Source: Tianweitania sediminis (lineage in GTDB: Bacteria; Pseudomonadota; Alphaproteobacteria; Rhizobiales; Rhizobiaceae). Taken from it: a stretch of 64,000 nt of DNA. The translations under genes were made by a program, and so were the position numbers. The notes beneath the pieces are model-generated. The model did not search any database, had not been told where the DNA came from, and was given only the letters and a program-made list of their open reading frames with translations. Of this stretch, positions 9,338 to 17,587 are shown piece after piece. The DNA is taken from the NCBI RefSeq assembly GCF_017813335.1, contig NZ_JAGIYY010000004.1, forward strand, positions 62,001 to 126,000, in the 5' to 3' direction. Each line of letters opens with the position of its first letter. The stretch's first letter is position 1.

Positions 9338-10624
9338 TCAGCCGGCATCGCGGGCGATCCGGAGGATCGACGAACTGCCACCGCGTGTTTCCGTGACCGC
9401 GTAAACGGCACCATCAGGACCAATCTTCACGTCGCGGATGCGAGCCTCAAGTGGAATCCGTTCTTCGTACGCAACCTTGTCATCTTGCATGTGGAGCACG
9501 ACCAGCCCAGTGGAAACCAAGCCGCCGATCAGGGCCGCATTCTGCCATTCCGGGAAAAGATCACCCTGGTAGAAGGTCATGCCGGACGGCCCGATTACCG
9601 GATCCCAGTAATAAACCGGCTGCTCCATGCCTTCCTGCTTGATTTTGCCTTCTCCAACCGGACCACCGGCATATTCGATGCCGTAGGTGATCACTGGCCA
9701 GCCGTAGTTTTTGCCTGCTTCCGGTCGGTTCAACTCATCGCCGCCCTTGGGGCCATGCTCCACCATCCAGAAGCGACCGCGCTGGTCGAGGGCCGCCGCT
9801 TGTGTGTTGCGATGACCGTAGGACCAGATCTCCGGCAGCGCATCGCCTTGATCCGCGAACGGATTGCCTTCAGCCGCGCTGCCATCAGTCTTGATCCGGA
9901 AAACCTTGCCCAGACCGCTGTCGAGGTCCTGCGCCTGCACCCGCGGCTCACGATCGGAGCGCTCGCCGACGGTGATATAAAGATGGCCGTCATCGGTTGG
10001 CACGACGCGGGAGCCGAAATGCTTGTTGTTCTGCCACGAAGGGGTTTGCCGGAAGATCACGTCCACATTCTCGAGGCGAGTGCCGTCAGCGGACAGAGTT
10101 GCGGACGCAACCGAAGTCCCGTTGCCGTCTTCACGTGGTTCGGTGAAGCTGAAGAAGATCTGCTTCGAGGAGGCGAAGTTAGTTGCCAGCGCGACATCGA
10201 GCAAGCCGCCCTGGCCGCGCGCATCCACCTCTGGCACCCCCTCGATCGCGTGGCCCGCTTCTCCTTCCGGCGAAACAAGATGCATGGCGCCTTGCTTGGT
10301 GGTGACGAGCATCTCGCCATCCGGCAGGAACTCCATGGCCCAGAGATGCGGCAGATCGGTCGCAACCTCTTCAACCGTGACAGGAACCAGCGAAGGCGGC
10401 TGCGGAGCGCGGGTCTGGTTCTCGAAGGCTGGACGCTGATCGGGGGCATTCGGCGCTGCCGTTTCCACCGGTTCGCCGGCATCCACGATCCGTTGTCCGG
10501 AAGCGGGCGCTTGACCCTCGGCCTGCGCTGAAGGCTGGGTGTCCCCGGTCTGGGCATGCGAAGGATGAGCGGCAAGCGTCACGGTGAGGGCGGTACTGGC
10601 GAGCAGAAAAAGCAGTCGGCGCAT
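9338..10624 (-). CDS. PQQ-dependent aldose sugar dehydrogenase-like (YliI/Asd family)
   Basis: 428 residues with a signal peptide ('RRLLFLLASTALTVTLAAHPSHA') and a low-complexity linker, then a six-bladed propeller of the glucose/sorbosone dehydrogenase family. Seen motifs: 'LPHLWAMEFLPDGEMLVT', 'GQGGLLDVAL', 'ITVGERSD', 'SYGHRNTQA', 'EHGPKGGDELN' and 'NYGWP'. The family oxidises aldoses in the periplasm using PQQ and calcium and passes electrons to the respiratory chain. The ATG at 10,624 is preceded by GAGGA and starts exactly at the signal peptide. It has its own terminator downstream and sits between polysaccharide genes, so a role in modifying sugars released from the polymer is possible but unproven. 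No PQQ biosynthesis genes are in the window. Confidence 0.88.
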   Translation of the reverse strand: MRRLLFLLASTALTVTLAAHPSHAQTGDTQPSAQAEGQAPASGQRIVDAGEPVETAAPNAPDQRPAFENQTRAPQPPSLVPVTVEEVATDLPHLWAMEFLPDGEMLVTTKQGAMHLVSPEGEAGHAIEGVPEVDARGQGGLLDVALATNFASSKQIFFSFTEPREDGNGTSVASATLSADGTRLENVDVIFRQTPSWQNNKHFGSRVVPTDDGHLYITVGERSDREPRVQAQDLDSGLGKVFRIKTDGSAAEGNPFADQGDALPEIWSYGHRNTQAAALDQRGRFWMVEHGPKGGDELNRPEAGKNYGWPVITYGIEYAGGPVGEGKIKQEGMEQPVYYWDPVIGPSGMTFYQGDLFPEWQNAALIGGLVSTGLVVLHMQDDKVAYEERIPLEARIRDVKIGPDGAVYAVTETRGGSSSILRIARDAG

Positions 10625-10723
10625 GGAAATGATCCTCGGTCCGGCAATTGGCTGATGACGCCCTTTGGGCGCGGCTTCCAAGGCGCTAATGCAACCGCCC
10701 TTGAGCGGTTGCGACACGGACCA

Positions 10724-11923
10724 TCACCAGCGCGTTATCGCCGCGTGGTTCTTTGCCGTGTGGCCATGGCGCGCTTCCAGCGCGATGCAGCCCCAGATCA
10801 AACCGAGCAGCAGGTAAAAGTGGCGCCAATGGTCCGTGTCGATAACGGTGCCAAGGGCGATGTGGCCGATCAGCACGACATAAGCGCAGAGAAGGTAGGG
10901 CTGCCAGGGCCGGTCGCGAAACAGGATCCGAAAGCCTGCAGCCAGCGTCCAGACGATGAGGAGGAGATAAGCGGCAAACCCGATCCAGCCATAGTCCATC
11001 AGGGCCTTCAGCCAGATGTTGTGGGTATCCTCGCCGAACAGGGTGCCGAACACCAGCGGTCCGATGCCCCATGGGTTCTCCAGCGCCATGGCGAAGCCGT
11101 AGCCATAGCGTGCGAAACGGCCGAGGCGAGCGCCATCATAATCCTGGACGAGCTGGGCACGGGTTGAAAACAGTTCCCCCACACCGGGCAGTTGAAGTGC
11201 AACGAGGATCACGACGGCCAGAAAAACGCCGGCACATACGGTCATCGCAACAACCCGAAGACGGAAGCGGCCGCTGGAGCTTTGCAGAAAGAGCCCCGCC
11301 ACGAGCAGGATCGATGCCGCGCCAAACAAGCCCCAGGCGCCGCGGGAAAACGAAAGGAAAATGCCAGTCACGAGCACTAGAAGAGGCAGCGCCCATACCA
11401 GCGCTTCCTTGAAGCCGCCGGTCAGGATCCGGCGAAGCAGAAACACCGCCGGAAACGCAAGAAAGGGACCGAACACATTGGGGTCCTGGAAAGCGCCGGC
11501 GGCCCGGTCGTATTTCGTGAACATCTCGGCGCCAGGCAGCAAGCCGAAGTAACCGCAGATCCCAAGGAAGGCCGTGACGTTGGCTGCTACGAGCCAAGCG
11601 CCGGCAATCGCGGGAAAAAGCCTGGGCTGCGATTCCGTCACGGATGCAAAAAAGATCGCGGTGAAGGCAAGGAAGATCGACACCGCCATATAAAGCGGTG
11701 CCTCCCGGAGATCCGCCATTTGCGTCAGCGAAATGATGCCGCCGATGTTGAACAGGATGAGCAGGGCGACGAGCGGCAGCAGGGTGCGCGAAATGCGCAG
11801 ACCGAACAGCCCCCAAATCGCGATCAGGCCTGCCATGTAGAGCTCGTAGGGAGCGGGCTCGTTGATCACGAAGCCCGACAACAGGACGCCGAGCCCCACC
11901 GCGCCGGCGACCAGAAGGCTCAC
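10724..11923 (-). CDS. O-antigen ligase/polymerase-like membrane protein (second copy)
   Basis: 399 residues and about eleven hydrophobic segments. Seen patterns: 'GAFQDPNVFGPFLAFPAVFLL', 'FLSFSRGAWGLFG', and after the large loop 'ENPWGIGPLVFG.. DTHNIWLKALMDYGWIGFAAYL', the H-N-x-x-L-x4-x-x-G-W-x-G pattern typical of the Wzy_C / O-antigen ligase family. This copy is closer to the classical family consensus than the one at 521-1909. The GTG at 11,923 is used; coding character continues a few codons upstream ('REAVNAKL' precedes it in frame), so the true start may be a rare codon overlapping the stop of the phosphotransferase gene. The stop is 100 bases before the sugar dehydrogenase start. Confidence 0.82.
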   Translation of the reverse strand: MSLLVAGAVGLGVLLSGFVINEPAPYELYMAGLIAIWGLFGLRISRTLLPLVALLILFNIGGIISLTQMADLREAPLYMAVSIFLAFTAIFFASVTESQPRLFPAIAGAWLVAANVTAFLGICGYFGLLPGAEMFTKYDRAAGAFQDPNVFGPFLAFPAVFLLRRILTGGFKEALVWALPLLVLVTGIFLSFSRGAWGLFGAASILLVAGLFLQSSSGRFRLRVVAMTVCAGVFLAVVILVALQLPGVGELFSTRAQLVQDYDGARLGRFARYGYGFAMALENPWGIGPLVFGTLFGEDTHNIWLKALMDYGWIGFAAYLLLIVWTLAAGFRILFRDRPWQPYLLCAYVVLIGHIALGTVIDTDHWRHFYLLLGLIWGCIALEARHGHTAKNHAAITRW

Positions 11924-11972
11924 CAGCTTGGCGTTGACGGCTTCCCGCGGCAGCCCGTGATGAACAACCGCG

Positions 11973-13514
11973 CTAATAAGCGTTCTCCGAGCGCAAAAGT
12001 CGGATGGGGGTCAGAATCAGGATCTTGAGATCAAACCAGAGCGACCAGTTTTCGATGTAATCCAGGTCGTATTCGGTACGCATGCGGATCTTGTCCTTGG
12101 AGTCGATCTCGCCGCGCCAGCCGCTGATCTGCGCCCAGCCGGTGACCCCTGGCTTGACGCGGTGTCGCGCGAAATAACCGTCCACCACTTCGTAAAACAA
12201 CGTGTCGTGTGACTGCGCCGAAACGGCATGCGGGCGCGGCCCGACGAGGGACAGGCTCCCGAACAGGGCGTTGAAGAACTGCGGCAACTCATCGATGCTG
12301 GTTTTGCGGATGAAGCGGCCGACGCGCGTCACGCGCGGGTCGTTCTTGGTCACCGCCTGCTTGGCGGTGGGGTCGCATTGCTCGACATACATCGAGCGGA
12401 ACTTCAGGACCTCGATCTCTTCATTGTTGAAGCCGTGGCGCTTTTGGCGGAACAGGATCGGGCCCTTGCTGTCCAGCTTGATGGCAATCGCCGTTGCAAG
12501 CATCACGGGCGAGAACATCACGATCCCGAGCAGGCTGAACACGATGTCGAAGCAGCGCTTGGCCACCGAGTCCCAGTTGTTGATTGGCTTGTCGAAGATG
12601 TCGAGCATCGGCACCTGCCCGATGAACGAGTAGGAGCGGGGCCGGAAATGCAGGTTGTGCGTATGCGCGGACAGGCGGATGTCGACGGGGAGAACCCACA
12701 ACTTCTTGAGAAGCGACAGGACCCGCGTTTCTGCCATCAGCGGCAACGACACGATCAACATGTCGATACGGGCGATGCGGGCAAACTCGAGAAGTTCTGC
12801 GACGGTGCCGAGCTTGGGGTAACCCGCCACGATCGGCGGCGAGCGGCGATTGTCGCGGTCATCAAAAATGCCGCAAATGCGGATGTCGTTGTAGGGCTGG
12901 GCTTCCACCGAGCGGATCAAGGCTTCCGCGGCAGCGCCGCCGCCGACGATCACGGCACGCCGCTCGATCACGCCGTTGCGAGCCCAGCGCTTCACGAGAA
13001 CCGATAGGACGAGGCGCAGGGCCGCAATCCCAGCAAATCCGGCCAGAAACCACAGGCCGAACCAAAAGCGTGAGAAATCTTCCGACCACTTCAAAAGGAA
13101 GCCGATCGTGGCCAGCGCCCCCAAAGCGGCAGCCCAGGCCAACACCAGTCGGTGAAGATGGCGCACGGGCTGGCTGAGGATCCTGAACTGGTAGGCGTCG
13201 GCAAGATTGAGGAAAAGCACGGCGATCAGCGAACCGCAGGCAGTAACCAGCGGGTATTCCCACATCAGAGCGGGTCCCGTGCCCACGTAAAGGAAACGGA
13301 TCAGGAGGCCGATGGTAAAAAGCAGAACGAAATCGACGATGCGCAGGACGCCGCTCACCATGACGGGTGAAAGCCCGTCGCGCCGATACTGCGAGGCGAC
13401 TTGCCGCGCCATATCGTTCAGCTCGCGGCGGGGCGTTTTGCTCAGTGTTTCGCCTTCGGGAAAGCTGCGAACAGCTTCCAAGGTATAGCGAAGAGCCGGA
13501 TCGATGTCTGACAT
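11973..13514 (-). CDS. Polyprenyl-phosphate sugar phosphotransferase (WcaJ/ExoY type)
   Basis: 513 residues. Four to five membrane helices (about 50-160) are followed by a Rossmann-like CoA_binding_3 segment ('RRAVIVGGGAAAEALIRSVE', about 185-205) and a C-terminal bacterial sugar transferase domain with 'KLDSKGPILFRQKRHGFNNE', 'KFRSMYVE', 'IRKTSIDELPQFFNAL', 'SLVGPRPHA' and 'KPGVTGWAQISGWRGE'. These are the hallmark motifs of enzymes that load the first sugar-1-phosphate, usually glucose or galactose, onto undecaprenyl phosphate. It should start repeat-unit assembly for this locus. It lies 91 bases downstream of a glycosyltransferase gene on the same strand and 50 bases from the polymerase that follows. 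Confidence 0.93.
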   Translation of the reverse strand: MSDIDPALRYTLEAVRSFPEGETLSKTPRRELNDMARQVASQYRRDGLSPVMVSGVLRIVDFVLLFTIGLLIRFLYVGTGPALMWEYPLVTACGSLIAVLFLNLADAYQFRILSQPVRHLHRLVLAWAAALGALATIGFLLKWSEDFSRFWFGLWFLAGFAGIAALRLVLSVLVKRWARNGVIERRAVIVGGGAAAEALIRSVEAQPYNDIRICGIFDDRDNRRSPPIVAGYPKLGTVAELLEFARIARIDMLIVSLPLMAETRVLSLLKKLWVLPVDIRLSAHTHNLHFRPRSYSFIGQVPMLDIFDKPINNWDSVAKRCFDIVFSLLGIVMFSPVMLATAIAIKLDSKGPILFRQKRHGFNNEEIEVLKFRSMYVEQCDPTAKQAVTKNDPRVTRVGRFIRKTSIDELPQFFNALFGSLSLVGPRPHAVSAQSHDTLFYEVVDGYFARHRVKPGVTGWAQISGWRGEIDSKDKIRMRTEYDLDYIENWSLWFDLKILILTPIRLLRSENAY

Positions 13515-13606
13515 GCTGGCTTTTTCTCGCGAGAGCCGGGAGCTCTTTTCTGCCCGACAGCTAGCAAAAAGCAGCTAATAAAGCTTTGCAGCGGTTGCGA
13601 AGATTG

Positions 13607-14755
13607 TCAGTGTGCGAGTGTCTTGTCCTGCAAGGCCGCATGATAGGCGGCCTCAATCTCGCGTGCCATGACGTCGGCGCCGAACCGGGCGCGCAGGGTT
13701 TCGGCCGAAGGCATCGCCTCCCGGAAGCCTTGGAGATCCTGCTTAGCTTCCGCCATCCGGTCTGCGAGATCGCGCGGAGAAACGGCGATCAGCGCCCTTG
13801 AGCCGTGGCCGAAGATTTCGGGTATTCCGCCAACAGCAGTGGCTATCATTGGCATTCCGGCCGCCAGCGCTTCCAGAACAATGTAAGGCATCGCTTCTGC
13901 ACGTGACGGCACCACGATCACCTTTGCCAGCGCAAACGCCTGCCGCGCCGGCATGGCGGGATGAAAGCGGATGCGACCGGCGAAGCCGAGCTTTTCCGCC
14001 TGCTGCTTGTATTTGGCAACGTCGTCCCCGTCGCCCACCATCTCGGCCGTCAGCGGGCGTTGGAGCGTTTTTTCGGCCAGCGCCAGAGCATCGATGAAGA
14101 TGTCGGGACCTTTCAGGTCGCGCATCATGCCGATGTAAAGGAAGTCGGCGGCGTCTGGACTCGGCCGGACGGGTTCGAATTCCTGATCGCGCAACCCGTT
14201 GTAAACGAGCGTCGAGGGTGCTCGCGGCTTGCCCACCTTCTGTTCGAAAGTGCGCTGCTCATAATCAGACACGAACAGCAGCTGGTCCGTCATGAAGCGG
14301 TCCATGCCGCGTTCCAGTCCGAAGAACGCCCGCCCGACCGCCGTGTCGCTGTCGTAGTGCAGGCTGCCTCCATGGGGCGAATAAAGGCGGGCTACGCGAG
14401 ACCTTGAAACCCGCAGGAGTGAGCCGAACACACGGGCATAAACGCCACCCTTGGCGCCATGGCCGTGAAGAACGTCCGGCTGCAATTCTTTGATGATCTT
14501 GTATGTCCGCCACCCGGCGGTGACATCGCCGAGGCCGATGTGGCGCTGCATGGGCGTGCGGCGGATGCCCAACGCGAGCTTCGGCCTGATGCTTTCGAAC
14601 AGCCTCGCTTCGTGGTCGCCGCCCGTGGTGGAATCGCAAACGATGCCCACCTGGTGACCGGCGGCCACCTGTGCATCCGTGAGGTCGCGGACGTGGCGGA
14701 AAATGCCACCAACGGGCGAGCGGAAGCAATGCAGGATGCGGAGCTGTTGAGGCAT
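13607..14755 (-). CDS. GT4-family glycosyltransferase
   Basis: 382 residues. It starts 'MPQQLRILHCFRSPVGGIFRHVRDL', the acceptor-domain glycine-rich turn of GT4 enzymes; the middle has 'DVLHGHGAKGGVYARV' and 'YSPHGGSLHYD', and the C-terminal donor domain has 'FLYIGMMRDLKGPDIFIDAL' and 'PSRAEAMPYIVLEALAAGMPMIATAVGGIPE', with the conserved E-x7-E. It probably adds the second or a later sugar after the phosphotransferase step. It starts 20 bases downstream of the export lipoprotein gene on the same strand, suggesting co-transcription. No strong ribosome site is visible. Confidence 0.9.
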   Translation of the reverse strand: MPQQLRILHCFRSPVGGIFRHVRDLTDAQVAAGHQVGIVCDSTTGGDHEARLFESIRPKLALGIRRTPMQRHIGLGDVTAGWRTYKIIKELQPDVLHGHGAKGGVYARVFGSLLRVSRSRVARLYSPHGGSLHYDSDTAVGRAFFGLERGMDRFMTDQLLFVSDYEQRTFEQKVGKPRAPSTLVYNGLRDQEFEPVRPSPDAADFLYIGMMRDLKGPDIFIDALALAEKTLQRPLTAEMVGDGDDVAKYKQQAEKLGFAGRIRFHPAMPARQAFALAKVIVVPSRAEAMPYIVLEALAAGMPMIATAVGGIPEIFGHGSRALIAVSPRDLADRMAEAKQDLQGFREAMPSAETLRARFGADVMAREIEAAYHAALQDKTLAH

Positions 14756-14775
14756 GGCGCGGAAGTCGCTGGTGC

Positions 14776-15336
14776 CTAGAACAGGCGTTCGCGCACGTAG
14801 ATCGTATCACCCGGAAGAAGAGGGTCCGACGTGGTCACGCGTCCTGTCAGCACCTTTCCGTTGATGCTGCGGGTGACGTCCACATTGGTCTGGTTGGCCC
14901 GCGGGCTGTATCCGCCGGCAAGCGCCACGGCCTTCTGAACGGTGAGCCCCGGCACATAGGAATACTGGCCGGCAGCGCCCACTTCGCCCATCACGAAGAT
15001 CGGCCGGTAGCGATCAACCTGCACGGACACGTCTGGATCGCGCAGATACCCATTGCGAAGCTTAGTCGCGAGCTCGCCCTCGATCTGCTGCACCGTGTGG
15101 CCGCGCGCGGCAACGGCGCCAACGAGGGGGAAGGAGATGTAGCCCGACTGATCCACGGCATAGGTGTTCGTCAGGGCTTCCTGCTCGAACACCGTGATGC
15201 GGACGCTGTCGCCGGCATCCAGCACATATGGCTTTGTTGTGGCCTGGTGGAACGCGGGCGGGGCAGGCTGGTAGCCCGAGCATCCCGCCACGAACAGAAC
15301 TGCTGCCAGGGCAGAGGCGTGGAGCTTGATGTTCAT
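14776..15336 (-). CDS. Polysaccharide export lipoprotein (Poly_export/SLBB, ExoF-like)
   Basis: 186 residues. A lipoprotein signal peptide ends in the lipobox V-A-G-C at about residues 16-19. The Poly_export domain follows with 'YVLDAGDSVRITVFEQEALTNTY' and 'DQSGYISFPLVGAVAARGHT', then one SLBB domain with 'VFVMGEVGAAGQYSYVPGLTVQKAVALAGGYSPRA' -type residues. Much shorter than Wza (about 380 residues), as is usual for rhizobial ExoF-type outer-membrane export proteins. It is the first gene of the leftward part and is transcribed divergently from a co-polymerase gene, with a 177-base shared control region. Confidence 0.9.
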   Translation of the reverse strand: MNIKLHASALAAVLFVAGCSGYQPAPPAFHQATTKPYVLDAGDSVRITVFEQEALTNTYAVDQSGYISFPLVGAVAARGHTVQQIEGELATKLRNGYLRDPDVSVQVDRYRPIFVMGEVGAAGQYSYVPGLTVQKAVALAGGYSPRANQTNVDVTRSINGKVLTGRVTTSDPLLPGDTIYVRERLF

Positions 15337-15513
15337 GGCGGCCAGAAACCTTCAGGATTAGCGTGACCGTGTTATCGATCCGTTAGGGTTAATTTCGAGT
15401 AAAGGTTCGAGCTCCAACACCGCACACAGGAACATCTGCTTGGCTCATAAGCATTAACCAGTCGGTTACCATGCTCGTTTAGATTTCTGCCCTGTAGTGG
15501 TGGAGTTTGAGCT
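15337..15513. promoter_or_regulatory. Divergent control region between export lipoprotein and co-polymerase genes
   Basis: 177 AT-richer bases that must hold the promoters of both halves of the polysaccharide locus. It contains CCGTTAGGGTTAA at 15,380-15,392, which recurs exactly at 55,849-55,861 in front of the M23 peptidase gene. It also contains the element TTAACCAGTCGGTTACCAT (15,455-15,473 approximately), two TTAACC/TTACC-like halves resembling alphaproteobacterial CtrA recognition sequences. I could not assign -35/-10 boxes with confidence. Confidence 0.45.
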
Positions 15514-17583
15514 ATGTCTCGCGAGTCGAACCAGGCAAATGACATCGATGTTGATCTGCGGCAGCTGTTTGCCAGCCTGGCACGACACTGGCGACGTATC
15601 GCGCTTGTCACCGCCCTGGTCACGATCGCGGCCTTCCTTTTCGCCTGGTCGGCAACGCCACATTACCGGGCCGAAACCCGGATTCTGATCGAAACTCGCG
15701 AGTCACCGTTCACCCGCGCCAATCCGGCAGCCGACGCAGACCGGCCGCTCCTCGATCAGGAAGGCATCACAAGCCAGGTGCAGGTGATCGCGTCCTCGGA
15801 CATTCTCAAGAAGGTGGCCGCAGACCTCAACCTGGCGAGCCGCCGCGAGTTCAATCCTTCCGCCGACATGTCGCTCGTCAAACGCTTGTTCGTGGGAGCC
15901 GGCCTCCTGCGCGATCCCGCTGAAGTGCCGGCTGAAGAGCGTGTCCTCAGCGCGTTCCGTGAAAAGCTAAAGGTCTACAACGTCGAGCGTTCGCGTGTGA
16001 TCGTGATCGAGTTCTCGTCCGTGGACCCGCAACTTGCGGCAGCTGTGCCGAACGCCCTTGCGCAGGCCTACTTTGCGGTCCAGCAATCCGCAAAGCTGCA
16101 GTCCAACACGGATGCGACGGAATGGCTCCAGCCGGAGATCGCCAACCTGTCGCAGCGCGTCAAGGAGGCGGAAGCCGAGGTCGCGGATTACCGGGCACAG
16201 TCCGATCTCTTGATCGGTCAAAACAACTCGGTGCTGGCAACCCAGCAGCTTTCGGAACTGTCCAGCGAACTGTCGCGCGTGCGCGCCAACCGCTCGGCCG
16301 CTGAAGCCAATGCTCAAAGCCTGCGCAACGGCATTCAGTCCGGCGCCTCGCTCGACAGCATGCCCGAGGTTCTTTCGTCGCCGCTGATCCAGCGCCTGCG
16401 GGAACGCGAAGTGGAGCTGAAAGCGCAGATCGCGGATCTATCCGTTTCGCTGCTAGGCAATCACCCGCGGCTGCGCGCTCTGAATTCGCAGTTGAACGAT
16501 CTTGAGGGGCAGATCCGCGCTGAAGCGCGCAAGGTGCTGACGGGGCTGGAAACGGAAGCCAGAACCGCCGCCGCCCGCGAAGCCAGCCTGATCAGCGACC
16601 TGGAACAACTGAAGCAGGTTTCTGCCCGTGCCGATGACGAGCAGGTCGAGTTGCGGGCTCTGGAACGGGAAGCTGCCGCCCAGCGTCAGCTGCTTGAATC
16701 CTACCTGACCCGGTATCGCGAAGCCGTGTCACGCGGCGAAGGGAACTACCTGCCCGCTGATGCGCGCGTCTTTTCCACGGCCGTGCCGCCGGTGGAGCCG
16801 TATTTCCCGAAAGTCCTGCCGATCACGATTGCTGCCTTCGTTACTTCCCTGCTGCTGATGATCCTCATCACCCTGGCGCAGGAACTCTTCAGCGGTCGTG
16901 CCATGCGGCCGGCAGGATCTCACTTCTACGCCGTCGATGATCTGGCGATGCCTGCACAGGGCGGGGCGGTGCCGGCGTTGGCGCCATTGGGTGACCTCAG
17001 CATCGGCCATGCCGTTGCCGCTCTTGCGGCGGGAAACACGAAACGTGCCCTGTTTTTGTCGCCTGAAGGAGATGAATCGGTTGCGGCATCCGTTCTGGTG
17101 GCCCGCGAAGTCGCCGACAGCGGTAAACGCGTTCTCCTCCTTGACCTCACCACAACAGGTGCAGCCTCGAAGCCGATGCTGGATGGACAGGAGCGCAAAG
17201 GCATCACGAACCTGCTCGCGGCCGAGGCCCAGTTCACCGACGTGATCCACGCCGACTTTTATTCCGAAGCGCACATCATCCCGGCGGGAACGGCCGATCC
17301 GGAGCGTGCCATGCGAGCGGCGGAGCGGCTGCCGATCATCATGCGGTCACTCGCCAGCGCTTATGATCTCGTGGTCGTGGAATGCGGACCGGCGGAAGCC
17401 GCTTCGCTGGAGCGCCTGGAAGGCGACACAACCACTGTCATGCTGGCGGTGATCGATCCAGAAGATCCGTCCGTGGTCGAAGCGGCCAACGCGCTTGAAG
17501 AGGCTGGATACAAGGACGTGGTGAAGGTATCGCCCATCGGTTACCGGCCGACCGATGTGGCTGGTCATCGCAGTGCGGCGTGA
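15514..17583 (+). CDS. Wzz-type co-polymerase with degenerate, probably inactive BY-kinase domain
   Basis: 689 residues. First membrane helix about 28-48, 'PHYRAETRILIETRESPF' Wzz motif, a long periplasmic helical region (about 180-420), 'PVEPYFPKVLPI' and the second helix (about 430-455), then a C-terminal Rossmann-like domain. Where the Walker A motif should be, residues 516-523 read SPEGDESV, lacking the Gly-Lys-Ser/Thr. The Walker A' and B positions read LLLDLTTT and VVECGP, so the acidic residues are also altered. The domain keeps the fold pattern but should not bind ATP as a BY-kinase does. It may act as a scaffold or as partner of the intact paralogue at 3051-5246. It is divergently transcribed from the export lipoprotein gene. 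Confidence 0.85.
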   Translation: MSRESNQANDIDVDLRQLFASLARHWRRIALVTALVTIAAFLFAWSATPHYRAETRILIETRESPFTRANPAADADRPLLDQEGITSQVQVIASSDILKKVAADLNLASRREFNPSADMSLVKRLFVGAGLLRDPAEVPAEERVLSAFREKLKVYNVERSRVIVIEFSSVDPQLAAAVPNALAQAYFAVQQSAKLQSNTDATEWLQPEIANLSQRVKEAEAEVADYRAQSDLLIGQNNSVLATQQLSELSSELSRVRANRSAAEANAQSLRNGIQSGASLDSMPEVLSSPLIQRLREREVELKAQIADLSVSLLGNHPRLRALNSQLNDLEGQIRAEARKVLTGLETEARTAAAREASLISDLEQLKQVSARADDEQVELRALEREAAAQRQLLESYLTRYREAVSRGEGNYLPADARVFSTAVPPVEPYFPKVLPITIAAFVTSLLLMILITLAQELFSGRAMRPAGSHFYAVDDLAMPAQGGAVPALAPLGDLSIGHAVAALAAGNTKRALFLSPEGDESVAASVLVAREVADSGKRVLLLDLTTTGAASKPMLDGQERKGITNLLAAEAQFTDVIHADFYSEAHIIPAGTADPERAMRAAERLPIIMRSLASAYDLVVVECGPAEAASLERLEGDTTTVMLAVIDPEDPSVVEAANALEEAGYKDVVKVSPIGYRPTDVAGHRSAA

Positions 17584-17587
17584 GCGA

